From: JACKJP01 sp050186955
GTDB taxonomy: Bacteria; Pseudomonadota; Alphaproteobacteria; Rhizobiales; Tepidamorphaceae
DNA: 15,329 nucleotides
Direction of reading: 5' to 3'
Assembly: GCA_050186955.1 (NCBI GenBank)
Contig: JBFWXZ010000062.1
Span: 1 to 15,329 of the forward strand
Shown: positions 1-9,914 of the stretch, in pieces
Position numbering within the stretch: the first letter of the stretch is position 1
Layout of the letters: the number at the start of each line of letters is the position of its first letter
Notes under the pieces: model-generated
What the model saw: the letters and a program-made list of their open reading frames with translations, nothing else
What the model was told of the DNA's origin: nothing
Database searches by the model: none
Made by a program: the position numbers and the translations under genes

Positions 1-2
1 AT

Positions 3-1445
<1,443 letters not shown>

Positions 1446-1484
1446 CGCCGCGATTGAGCGGCCCGATCGAAGGGAACCGGCAGG

Positions 1485-1661
1485 ATGCATCACGCGCTAC
1501 TCTTCGCCATCGTCTGCGGCCTCTGCGTCGGCGGCGGCCTGTTCGCCGTCTGGGGACCGGCGGGCCTGCCGGTCGCGACCCGCACCGGGCGCATCCGCAC
1601 CGCCACCGTCGCTGGCGTCATCGCCGGGCTGGTGGTGCTGATCCTGCCGAGACTTCTGTAG
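1485..1661 (+). CDS. Small two-helix membrane protein inside the suf operon (58 aa)
   Basis: I do not recognise this family. The frame starts MHHALLFAIVCGLCVGGG and ends in GVIAGLVVLILPRLL. It has two hydrophobic stretches, about residues 4-23 and 43-55, joined by a short basic stretch containing RTGRIR, so it is a predicted two-helix inner-membrane protein. A purine-rich AAGGGA lies about ten bases upstream of the ATG. Its TAG stop abuts the GGAGG that serves the cupin gene, which suggests the two are translated together. It fills the gap between sufB and the cupin, which otherwise would be 227 bp without a gene. A role in iron or sulfur handling is only a guess from context. The main doubt is that a GC-rich region can encode hydrophobic peptides by chance. 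Confidence 0.6.
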   Translation: MHHALLFAIVCGLCVGGGLFAVWGPAGLPVATRTGRIRTATVAGVIAGLVVLILPRLL

Positions 1662-1665
1662 GAGG
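1661..1665 (+). promoter_or_regulatory. Ribosome binding site that fixes the cupin start
   Basis: GGAGG lies seven bases before the ATG at 1673. The same frame is open upstream to about 1454, which would give a 241-residue protein. That extension is Arg/Gly/Pro-rich, has no Shine-Dalgarno sequence and overlaps the small membrane-protein gene in another frame, so the start at 1673 is preferred. Confidence 0.7.
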
Positions 1666-1672
1666 CGGCGCG

Positions 1673-2179
1673 ATGGGCGAGCAGGCGAAGAAGCCGGTCA
1701 TCAACATCGCCGACGTGCCGCTTCGCAACGGCGGCAACGGCAAGGCGTTCAAGGCGAAGATCGCCTCCTTCGGCCCGATGATCGGGCTCGACGGGATCGG
1801 CTGCATGCTGCATGTCGTCGAGCCGGGCGAGAAGGCGTTCCCCTTCCACGTCCATCACCAGATCAGCGAGATGTTCCTGATCCTGGAGGGCGAGGGCACC
1901 TACCGCTTCGGCGGCGAGAGCTATCCGGTCAGGGCGGGCGATGTCTGCGCCGCCCCGACCGGCGGCCCGGAGCGCGCGCACCAGATCGTCAACACCGGCA
2001 AGACGACGCTCAAATATCTCGGCATCTCGACCCGTACCGAGACCGAGGTGGTCGAATATCCCGATTCCGGGAAGTTCGCGGTGATGAGCCGTTTCGACTG
2101 GTCGAACCCGAAGGCCGGCGGCATCCGCTATGTCGGCCGCGCCGGCAACACCCTCGATTATTTCGAGGGCGAATCCTGA
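1673..2179 (+). CDS. Single-domain cupin protein (COG3837-like) in the suf operon
   Basis: This 168-residue protein is a one-domain cupin (double-stranded beta helix). Cupin motif 1 spans about residues 52-73, with His59, His61 and Glu66 in the H-x-H-x4-E arrangement. Motif 2 spans 89-107, with Pro95, Gly97, His103 and Asn107. All four usual metal ligands (His59, His61, Glu66, His103) are present, so it can probably bind a divalent metal. The VVEYPDSGK segment and the FDWSNPK tail match my memory of uncharacterised COG3837-type cupins. The substrate is unknown; such proteins include small-molecule dioxygenases, isomerases and sensors. It sits between the two-helix protein and sufC on the same strand. 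Cys44 and Cys92 are also present. Co-expression with suf suggests a link to metal or redox homeostasis, but that is inference. Confidence 0.88.
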   Translation: MGEQAKKPVINIADVPLRNGGNGKAFKAKIASFGPMIGLDGIGCMLHVVEPGEKAFPFHVHHQISEMFLILEGEGTYRFGGESYPVRAGDVCAAPTGGPERAHQIVNTGKTTLKYLGISTRTETEVVEYPDSGKFAVMSRFDWSNPKAGGIRYVGRAGNTLDYFEGES

Positions 2180-2184
2180 TTTTT

Positions 2185-2212
2185 CCGGACGCCGGCTTCG
2201 CGCCGCGTCCGG
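2185..2212 (+). repeat. Strong hairpin between the cupin gene and sufC
   Basis: CCGGACGC (2185-2192) pairs perfectly with GCGTCCGG (2205-2212). Inside, GGC (2194-2196) pairs with GCC (2202-2204) after a one-base bulge, leaving a TTCGC loop. No T tract follows, so it is not a classical intrinsic terminator. It more likely acts in the transcript, for example in processing, stability or attenuation between sufB-side genes and sufC. Confidence 0.55.
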
Positions 2213-2245
2213 GCAAGACGAGAACGAGTTCGAAGGGACAACAGA

Positions 2246-2998
<753 letters not shown>

Positions 2999-3022
2999 TC
3001 GAGAATACGGAACGGAACAGTC

Positions 3023-4240
3023 ATGAACATACAGGTCACACGCGTCGAGACGCCGGCCGAGCGCAAGCTCGTCGACGAGTTCGCGCGCATTGCGGCGGCG
3101 CTGCCGGGAGGCGGCTTCGCGCGGCAGCGCGAGACGGCTTTCGCCCGCTTCGCCGCGCAGGGGCTTCCGCACCGGCGGATCGAGGAGTGGAAATACACCG
3201 ATCTGCGCAGCCGGCTCCGGGAGATGCCCGACGCCGCGGCGGTCAGCGTCGAAATTCCCGCTTCCGCCGATGGCGTCGCGGTCACGCCGCTCGCCGGGGC
3301 GCTCGATGACGCGGCGCTCGCCGGGCGCATCGCCGAGCGCTTCACCGGTTTCGAAAGCCCGATGCTCGATCTCAACGAGGCCTTCCTGTCCGGCGGCGTC
3401 GCCGTCGACGTCGCGGATGAGGCCTCGCCCGAAGCGCCGGTGCGCTCGCATTTCGCAAGCCCCGGGGGCAAGCGTGGTGACAGCGCGGCGCTCTACACGG
3501 TCGGCAAGGGAGCCAGGGTCACGCTGGTGGAGACGGTGTCGGCGGCGGGCGAGGGCGCCTTCTGCGGCCATGTCGCCCATCTCGACATCGCCGAGGGCGC
3601 CGAGGTCACCTTCGTCCGCCACGTCGATGCGGGCGCCGGCGGCGTTCATTCCGGCGGGCTGGCCGTGACGGTCGGCGCCGACGTGAAGCTCAACCTGCTG
3701 ATTGTCGTCTCCAGCGGCGACATCATCCGCACCGATCTCGGCGTGCGGCTGGTCGGCGAGGGCACCGACGCCAATCTGCGCGGCCTGCATCTCGGCGGCG
3801 GCAAGCGGCATATCGACACCACCATGTTCGTCGATCACGCGGTGCCTGCCTGCACCAGCCGCGAACTCTTCAAGTCGGTGCTCGACGACGAGGCGCGCAG
3901 CGTCTTCCAGGGCAAGATCCTGGTCCGTCCCGACGCCCAGAAGACCGACGGCAAGATGATGGCGCAGGCGCTGATGCTCTCCGACCGCGCGGAGGCCGAT
4001 TCCAAGCCGGAGCTGGAGATCTACGCCGACGACGTCCAGTGCGGCCACGGCTCCACCACCGGACGCATCGACGACACGCTGCTGTTCTACCTGATGGCGC
4101 GCGGCATCCCGCGCAAGGAAGCCCAGGCGATGCTGGTGGCGGCCTTCGTCAACGAGGTCTTCGACGGGTTCGACGAGGATCTCGCCGGCGAGTTCGGCGC
4201 CGTCGCCGAAGCCTGGCTCAAGCGGCATACGGAAGCCTGA
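3023..4240 (+). CDS. sufD: SufD, Fe-S scaffold complex subunit
   Basis: SufD pairs with SufB in the SufBC2D scaffold and is needed for iron acquisition during cluster assembly. The protein is 405 residues, slightly shorter than SufB. The N-terminal helical part includes RRIEEWKYTDLR at 51-62, typical of SufD. The middle is beta-helix-like with repeated Gly/Asp turns. The C-terminal block contains CGHGSTTGRIDD from residue 340, with Cys340 and His342; this His matches the conserved SufD histidine at the interface with SufB. The end (LLFYLMARGIPRKEAQ and onward) closely resembles the SufB C-terminal helices. The ATG at 3023 follows a GGAAC purine stretch. The stop lies four bases before the GTG start of sufS, which suggests translational coupling. 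Confidence 0.97.
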   Translation: MNIQVTRVETPAERKLVDEFARIAAALPGGGFARQRETAFARFAAQGLPHRRIEEWKYTDLRSRLREMPDAAAVSVEIPASADGVAVTPLAGALDDAALAGRIAERFTGFESPMLDLNEAFLSGGVAVDVADEASPEAPVRSHFASPGGKRGDSAALYTVGKGARVTLVETVSAAGEGAFCGHVAHLDIAEGAEVTFVRHVDAGAGGVHSGGLAVTVGADVKLNLLIVVSSGDIIRTDLGVRLVGEGTDANLRGLHLGGGKRHIDTTMFVDHAVPACTSRELFKSVLDDEARSVFQGKILVRPDAQKTDGKMMAQALMLSDRAEADSKPELEIYADDVQCGHGSTTGRIDDTLLFYLMARGIPRKEAQAMLVAAFVNEVFDGFDEDLAGEFGAVAEAWLKRHTEA

Positions 4241-4244
4241 TCCC

Positions 4245-5471
4245 GTGACCGCCAACGGCTACGACATCGACGCGATACGGCGGGAGTTCCCCATCCTCTC
4301 CCGCGAGGTCTACGGCAAGCCGCTGACCTATCTCGACAACGCGGCCTCGGCGCAGAAGCCGAAGGCGATGCTCGACGCCGTCAACCGGGCCTATACCGAG
4401 GAATACGCCAACGTCCATCGCGGGCTGCATTTCCTCTCCAACGCCGCCACCGAGGCCTATGAGAACGCGCGGCGCACCGTCGCCCGCTTCCTCAACGCGC
4501 CGAAGGAGGACGAGATCGTCTTCGCCCGCTCGGCGACCGAGGCGATCAACCTCGTGGCCTCCTCGCTCGGGCAGTCGATCGGCGAGGGCGACGAGATCGT
4601 GCTCTCGATCATGGAGCACCATTCCAACATCGTGCCCTGGCACTTCCTGCGCGAGCGCAAGGGCGCGGTGATCCGCTGGGCACCGGTCGATGACAATGGC
4701 GAGTTCCTGCTCGACGAATTCGTCAGCCTGCTCGGCCCGCGCACCCGGATCGTCGCCCTGACGCATATGTCGAACGTGCTCGGCACGGTGACGCCGATCG
4801 CCGAGATCGCGAAGATCTGCCGCGAGCGGGGGATTACCCTGTTCGTCGACGGCAGCCAGGGCGCGGTGCATCTGCCCGTCGACGTGCAGGCGCTCGGCTG
4901 CGACTTCTACTGTTTCACCGGCCACAAGACCTACGGGCCGACTGGCATCGGCGTGCTGTGGGGCCGCGAGGCGCTGCTCAACGCCATGCCGCCCTTCAAC
5001 GGCGGCGGCGAGATGATCCGCGAGGTCACCACCGAGATGGTGACCTACGGCGTGACCCCGCATCGCTTCGAGGCGGGGACGCCGCCCATCGTGCAGGCGA
5101 TCGGGCTCGCCGCCTCGCTGGACTACATGGAGCAGGTTGGCCGCGGGCGCATCGCCGCCCACGAGGCCGAGATCGGCGCCTACGCCCAGGAACAGCTCCA
5201 GCGCATCAATTCGGTGCGCATCATCGGGCAGGCGCGCGGCAAGGGCGCCATCGTCTCCTTCTCGCTCGGCGGCGCCCATGCGCACGACGTCGCGACCGTG
5301 CTCGACCGCTCGGGCGTCGCGGTGCGGGCGGGTACCCACTGCGCGATGCCGCTGCTGGAGCGCTTCGGCGTCACCTCGACATGCCGGGCCTCCTTCGCCA
5401 TGTACAACACGAGGGAAGAGGTCGACCGGCTGGTCGAGGCGGTCGACAAGGCGAGGGAATTCTTCGCCTGA
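4245..5471 (+). CDS. sufS: SufS, group II cysteine desulfurase
   Basis: SufS is a PLP-dependent cysteine desulfurase that removes sulfur from L-cysteine and holds it as a persulfide for the SufBCD scaffold. The 408-residue protein has the normal length. Visible functional residues are the PLP-stacking His125 in MEHHSN, the PLP-contacting segment VDGSQGAVH at 201-209, the Schiff-base Lys228 in TGHKTYGPTG, and the persulfide Cys366 in RAGTHCAMP. The RxGxHCAMP context marks group II (SufS/CsdA) rather than IscS. It begins with GTG at 4245, which matches the expected N-terminus (YDIDAIRREFPIL); no in-frame ATG sits nearby. No SufE gene is visible in this operon section, so the sulfur acceptor may be encoded elsewhere. 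Confidence 0.97.
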   Translation: MTANGYDIDAIRREFPILSREVYGKPLTYLDNAASAQKPKAMLDAVNRAYTEEYANVHRGLHFLSNAATEAYENARRTVARFLNAPKEDEIVFARSATEAINLVASSLGQSIGEGDEIVLSIMEHHSNIVPWHFLRERKGAVIRWAPVDDNGEFLLDEFVSLLGPRTRIVALTHMSNVLGTVTPIAEIAKICRERGITLFVDGSQGAVHLPVDVQALGCDFYCFTGHKTYGPTGIGVLWGREALLNAMPPFNGGGEMIREVTTEMVTYGVTPHRFEAGTPPIVQAIGLAASLDYMEQVGRGRIAAHEAEIGAYAQEQLQRINSVRIIGQARGKGAIVSFSLGGAHAHDVATVLDRSGVAVRAGTHCAMPLLERFGVTSTCRASFAMYNTREEVDRLVEAVDKAREFFA

Positions 5472-5483
5472 AAGGAATCTGGC

Positions 5484-5876
5484 ATGGATAGCAAGGCGAA
5501 CGAGGACAGGATTGCGGAAGAGGGCGTCTCCGAGGCGCCGGGCGAGGTCGAGAAGCTGCCGCCAGAAGAGGTGGCGCGGCTGACCGACGACATCATCGCG
5601 GCGCTGAAGACCGTCTACGACCCGGAAATCCCCGCCGACATCTACGAGCTCGGGCTGATCTACCGCGTCGAGCTCGAGGACGACCGCTCCGTCAAGGTCG
5701 ACATGACGCTGACGGCGCCCGGCTGTCCGGTCGCCGGCGAGATGCCGATCTGGGTCGAAAACGCCATTTCCGGCGTCCCCGGCGTCGGCAAGGTGACCGT
5801 GAACATGGTTTTCGATCCGCCCTGGGACATGAGCCGCATGTCCGAGGAAGCGCGCGGCATGTTGAATATGTGGTAG
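5484..5876 (+). CDS. sufT: SufT, MIP18/DUF59-family Fe-S maturation protein
   Basis: This 130-residue protein belongs to the DUF59/MIP18 (PaaD-like) family, usually called SufT when linked to suf genes, and helps maturation of Fe-S proteins. The first 30 residues are an acidic, probably flexible extension (EGVSEAPGEVEKLPPEE). The domain then runs to the end, with the hallmark YDPEIPADIYELGLIY at 45-60 and TAPGCP with Cys81, the conserved reactive cysteine of the family. The C-terminal FDPPWD (110-115) and MSEEAR are also typical. It starts 12 bases after sufS, with AAAGGA just upstream of the ATG. It is followed by sufA after a short palindrome-containing gap. Confidence 0.94.
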   Translation: MDSKANEDRIAEEGVSEAPGEVEKLPPEEVARLTDDIIAALKTVYDPEIPADIYELGLIYRVELEDDRSVKVDMTLTAPGCPVAGEMPIWVENAISGVPGVGKVTVNMVFDPPWDMSRMSEEARGMLNMW

Positions 5877-5893
5877 GATGGGGCCACCTATTG

Positions 5894-5905
5894 GGTGGAT
5901 CCACC
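5894..5905. repeat. 12-bp perfect palindrome between sufT and sufA
   Basis: GGTGGATCCACC is a perfect 12-bp palindrome. A second CCACCT copy at 5884-5889 can also pair with the GGGTGG at 5893-5898, giving two mutually exclusive hairpins. It lies between the sufT stop and the sufA start and overlaps the alternative GTG start of sufA at 5895. Confidence 0.45.
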
Positions 5906-5930
5906 TCGCGAAACCGACGAAGCCGAAACG

Positions 5931-6299
5931 ATGAACATGCCCAGGGCCTTTCCGGCCGCCATCAGGATGACCGACGCCGCCGCCGAGCGCGTGCGCCAAC
6001 TCGTCGCCGCAAGCGGCGAGAAGGAGGCGGGCCTGCGCCTCGGCATCAAGAAGGGCGGCTGCGCGGGAATGAGCTACACGATGAACCTGGCGTCACGCCC
6101 CGAGCCGGGCGACGACGTGGTGGAGACCGGCGGCGCGCGGGTCTTCGTCGACCCCTCGGCGATGCTTTTCCTGCTCGGTACCGAGATGGACTACAAGGTC
6201 GACAAGCTGTCGGCGGGTTTCGTCTTCAACAATCCGAACCAGGTCTCGGCCTGCGGCTGCGGCGAATCCGTCGAACTGCGGCCGGCCGAGCGCCCCTGA
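5931..6299 (+). CDS. sufA: SufA, A-type Fe-S carrier (HesB/IscA family)
   Basis: SufA-type proteins receive clusters from the scaffold and hand them to apoproteins. The 122-residue frame shows the three conserved ligand cysteines: Cys44 in KKGGCAGMSY, and Cys108 and Cys110 in SACGCGES near the C-terminus. Also typical are the VDPSAMLFLLGTEMDY (73-88) and GFVFNNPN segments. I prefer the ATG at 5931. An in-frame GTG at 5895 would add 12 residues, but it sits inside a palindrome and the added segment is acidic and not typical of the family. The Shine-Dalgarno sequence is weak for both. This is the last suf gene visible; the next gene faces it. Confidence 0.94.
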   Translation: MNMPRAFPAAIRMTDAAAERVRQLVAASGEKEAGLRLGIKKGGCAGMSYTMNLASRPEPGDDVVETGGARVFVDPSAMLFLLGTEMDYKVDKLSAGFVFNNPNQVSACGCGESVELRPAERP

Positions 6300-6316
6300 A
6301 CCACTCCAGCTTCAAT

Positions 6317-6340
6317 GAAAAAGCCGCCTCCCGGGCGGCT
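6317..6340 (-). terminator. Intrinsic terminator of the GGDEF gene
   Basis: Read on the minus strand, AGCCGCC, the loop CGGGA and GGCGGCT form a 7-bp GC-rich stem followed at once by TTTTTC. The stem arms on the + strand are 6322-6328 and 6334-6340, and the A run is at 6318-6322. It lies 25 bases beyond the GGDEF stop codon. On the + strand it lacks a T tract, so it would stop suf transcription less efficiently. Confidence 0.85.
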
Positions 6341-6364
6341 CCTGTCGACGGCAACCGCGTCGCC

Positions 6365-7411
6365 TCAGGCGACGGCTTCCTTCGAACATTCCAGCTCCGT
6401 CAGCACGCGGTCGCGGCCGGCCCGCTTGCCCGCGTAGAGCGCCTCGTCGGCGCGCTCGATCAGCGATTCCACGGGCTCGCCCGAGCGGAAGAGGGCGATG
6501 CCGAAGGAGATCGTGATGCGCCCGAGGCTCTCGCCCGTCGAGCGCTTCACCAGCTCCTTGGCGCGCACGACCTGGCGGATCTGGTCGCAGACGGTGCGCC
6601 CGGCCTCCAGTGAGGTCGCCGGCATGATCAGGCCGAATTCCTCGCCGCCGTAGCGGGCCGCCGTGTCGCGGCCCTTGACGTTGCTCTTCATCGTCGCGGC
6701 GACGAGACGCAACACCTGGTCGCCGGTCTGGTGGCCGAAGGTGTCGTTGAACTTCTTGAAATGGTCGACGTCGGCCATCGCGAGGCAGAGCGGATTGCCC
6801 GTCTCCTCGGCCTCGTTGATCGCCTTGCGCAGGCTCTCGTCGAAGCGCTTGCGGTTGGCCAGCCCGGTGAGCTGGTCGGTCAGGGATTCGAAGCGGATCG
6901 ACTCCAGGCTCGAGTGAAGCTCCTCGATCTGCGCCTGCGAGTCGCGGAGCTGGCGCTCGAGGTCGGAGTTCTGGCCCTCCATCTTCTGGGTCGCCTTGAC
7001 GATCGTCTCGACGATCGTGCGGACTTCCTCGCCGGACTTGGCGCTGCCGAGGCCGTTGGTCGCCTGCCGCAGCTCCTTGCCGAACTGCCCGACCGAGCCG
7101 CCCGACTTCTCCAGCGCCTCGATGATCTCGACGACCTGGTCGGTCAGCCGGCCGCTGACCTGGCCGATGCGCTCGCTGAGCATGCCCGAGGAAATGAAAT
7201 CCTCGTAGATCTTGTCCGTCTGGGCGGGGGTAAGCTTGCCGCCGGCGCGCAAAGCTTCGTTTATCGCGCGGTTGAGGTCGCGATTTACACCCGTCGAATA
7301 GGTGTACCAAAGCTCGTAATTGCGTGGATAGGCGGGTGTAATATTCGCCTTCAGGTATTTGATCGCGATTTCGCCATGCGCGATCGTTCGTTCGAACTCG
7401 TCGGTTTTCAT
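6365..7411 (-). CDS. Cytosolic GGDEF diguanylate cyclase
   Basis: The product is predicted to make cyclic di-GMP from two GTP. In the 348-residue protein the catalytic half (about 173-340) shows DQLTGLANR at 179-187, DVDHFKKFNDTFGH at 214-227, and the active-site signature GGEEF at 255-259, a competent variant of GGDEF. The product-binding inhibitory site is normally RxxD five residues before the signature; here it is Lys246-x-x-Asp249, so feedback inhibition may be weaker. The N-terminal half has no membrane segment. It contains NYELWYTYSTG (31-41), a conserved start I associate with alphaproteobacterial cyclases, and a likely coiled coil at about 140-172. The ATG at 7411 follows a GGGGG; an in-frame ATG ten codons upstream has a less typical context. 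EAL and HD-GYP domains are absent. Confidence 0.93.
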   Translation of the reverse strand: MKTDEFERTIAHGEIAIKYLKANITPAYPRNYELWYTYSTGVNRDLNRAINEALRAGGKLTPAQTDKIYEDFISSGMLSERIGQVSGRLTDQVVEIIEALEKSGGSVGQFGKELRQATNGLGSAKSGEEVRTIVETIVKATQKMEGQNSDLERQLRDSQAQIEELHSSLESIRFESLTDQLTGLANRKRFDESLRKAINEAEETGNPLCLAMADVDHFKKFNDTFGHQTGDQVLRLVAATMKSNVKGRDTAARYGGEEFGLIMPATSLEAGRTVCDQIRQVVRAKELVKRSTGESLGRITISFGIALFRSGEPVESLIERADEALYAGKRAGRDRVLTELECSKEAVA

Positions 7412-7466
7412 CGTACCCCCAGGAAGGCCGAATCGCTGCAAGCCTACCGCACGTCCCCCTGCGGAA

Positions 7467-7494
7467 ACGATAGGGGGCCTCGCGTTAAAGTCAC
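7467..7494 (-). promoter_or_regulatory. Candidate sigma70 promoter for the GGDEF gene
   Basis: On the minus strand GTGACT (7494-7489) resembles TTGACA. After 16 bases, TATCGT (7472-7467) resembles TATAAT. Transcription would start near 7460, leaving about 50 bases of leader. CCCCCT (7455-7460) and AGGGGG (7472-7477) could form a small hairpin across the start region. Confidence 0.35.
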
Positions 7495-7509
7495 GTAAAT
7501 TCGGCTGAT

Positions 7510-7541
7510 GCGATGGCCGGGGGGCGACAGGCGATGGCCGG
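7510..7541. repeat. Two 11-bp direct repeats with 21-bp period
   Basis: GCGATGGCCGG occurs at 7510-7520 and again at 7531-7541, so the period is 21 bp, about two turns of DNA. The pair lies between the helicase stop and the GGDEF promoter candidate. It may be a protein binding site or a chance local duplication. Confidence 0.5.
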
Positions 7542-8981
<1,440 letters not shown>

Positions 8982-9074
8982 CTAAACCTATCTAGCCCGT
9001 CGGCGCACGACAGGGCCCTCATGGCGACGCGCGCGGCATTGCGGCGCCGGGAACCCGCCGCAACGATGCCGCGC

Positions 9075-9102
9075 ACCCTATTGCCTTGAGCGCGCTTGTC
9101 AA
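9075..9102 (-). promoter_or_regulatory. Candidate sigma70 promoter for the helicase
   Basis: On the minus strand a perfect TTGACA (9102-9097) is followed after 16 bases by TAGGGT (9080-9075), which keeps the most conserved -10 bases. The predicted start near 9068 leaves a leader of about 87 bases, long enough for the autoregulation or cold-shock control known for some RNA helicases; nothing in the sequence proves that. Confidence 0.45.
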
Positions 9103-9121
9103 TTGAACATTCCGCGTAGAG

Positions 9122-9150
9122 TTGACGCAGGGCCCATATCGGGCAGACTT
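9122..9150 (+). promoter_or_regulatory. Weak candidate promoter for the hydrolase
   Basis: TTGACG (9122-9127) is a good -35 element, but the -10 about 17 bases later (AGACTT, 9145-9150) is poor. It faces the opposite way from the helicase promoter candidate in the 225-bp divergent gap. GGGCAG (9141-9146) and CTGCCC (9167-9172) could form a hairpin just downstream. Confidence 0.2.
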
Positions 9151-9206
9151 GCCGCCGGAACGGGCGCTGCCCGGGCGGGCCGGAAAAGCGCGGGAGAGAA
9201 GATCGC

Positions 9207-9902
9207 ATGGCGGCGCACAGAAATCTGCTGCTTGTCCCCGGACTGCTTTGCACCGCCGATCTCTTCGCGCCGCAGATCGCGGATTTCGGCGAGGAGATAC
9301 GATGCGTTGTCGCCGATCACCGGCGCGCCGATTCCATTCCCGCCATCGCCAGCGGCATCCTCGAGGAGGCGCCGTCGACCTTCGCGCTCGCCGGCCTCTC
9401 CATGGGCGGCTACCTGTCCTTCGAGATATTGCGGCAGGCGCCCGACCGGGTCGAGGCGCTGATCCTCCTCGACACCAGCGCGCGCGGCGAGACGGAGGCA
9501 CAGACGGCGCGCCGCCACGAGCTGATCGAGCTGGCGCGCGCCGAGGGCATCGATCCCGTCATCGAGCAGTTGCTTCCCTATTTCGTCGACGAGGACAACG
9601 TCGTGCGGCTGCGCGACACGGTGGTGAAGATGGCGCGCGACACCGGCGTCGACGCCTTCGTGCGCCAGGAAACGGCGATCGCCAGCCGCGTCTCCTCGCT
9701 GGAGATGCTGCCGCAGATCCTGTGCCCGACGACGGTGATCGTCGGCGGCCGCGACAGGCTGACGGCGCCCGAGGTCAACCAGGAGATCGCCGACAACGTG
9801 CCGGGCGCGGAATATTACCGGATCGACCGTTGCGGGCACCTGTCGACGCTCGAGGCCCCGGCGCGGGTCAACGAGATCATGCGCCACGCCCTCAGGCTGT
9901 GA
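9207..9902 (+). CDS. Small alpha/beta-fold hydrolase
   Basis: The 231-residue protein has a complete alpha/beta hydrolase triad: nucleophile Ser65 in the elbow GLSMGG (63-68), Asp183 in VGGRDRLT, and His211 in RCGHLSTLE. The N-terminal LLLVPGLLC forms the first core strand and oxyanion loop. A modest helical cap lies about residues 95-160. No signal peptide is seen, so it is likely cytosolic. The substrate cannot be inferred: such enzymes include esterases, C-C hydrolases and BioH-like carboxylesterases. The ATG at 9207 follows the purine-rich GGGAGAGAAG. It is transcribed away from the helicase and converges on parE, ending 12 bp from it. Confidence 0.9.
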   Translation: MAAHRNLLLVPGLLCTADLFAPQIADFGEEIRCVVADHRRADSIPAIASGILEEAPSTFALAGLSMGGYLSFEILRQAPDRVEALILLDTSARGETEAQTARRHELIELARAEGIDPVIEQLLPYFVDEDNVVRLRDTVVKMARDTGVDAFVRQETAIASRVSSLEMLPQILCPTTVIVGGRDRLTAPEVNQEIADNVPGAEYYRIDRCGHLSTLEAPARVNEIMRHALRL

Positions 9903-9914
9903 CGCCGGCTTTCG

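Noticed and set aside
1454..1672. An upstream extension of the cupin frame
   Set aside because: It is Arg/Gly/Pro-rich and lacks a ribosome binding site, while GGAGG is correctly placed for the ATG at 1673.
5895..5930. GTG start of sufA
   Set aside because: It would add 12 atypical residues and lies within a palindrome; the ATG at 5931 better fits the family N-terminus.
4218..5999. A 593-codon minus-strand open frame opposite sufS and sufT
   Set aside because: It is a shadow of sufS and sufT with biased composition and no ribosome binding site or domain.
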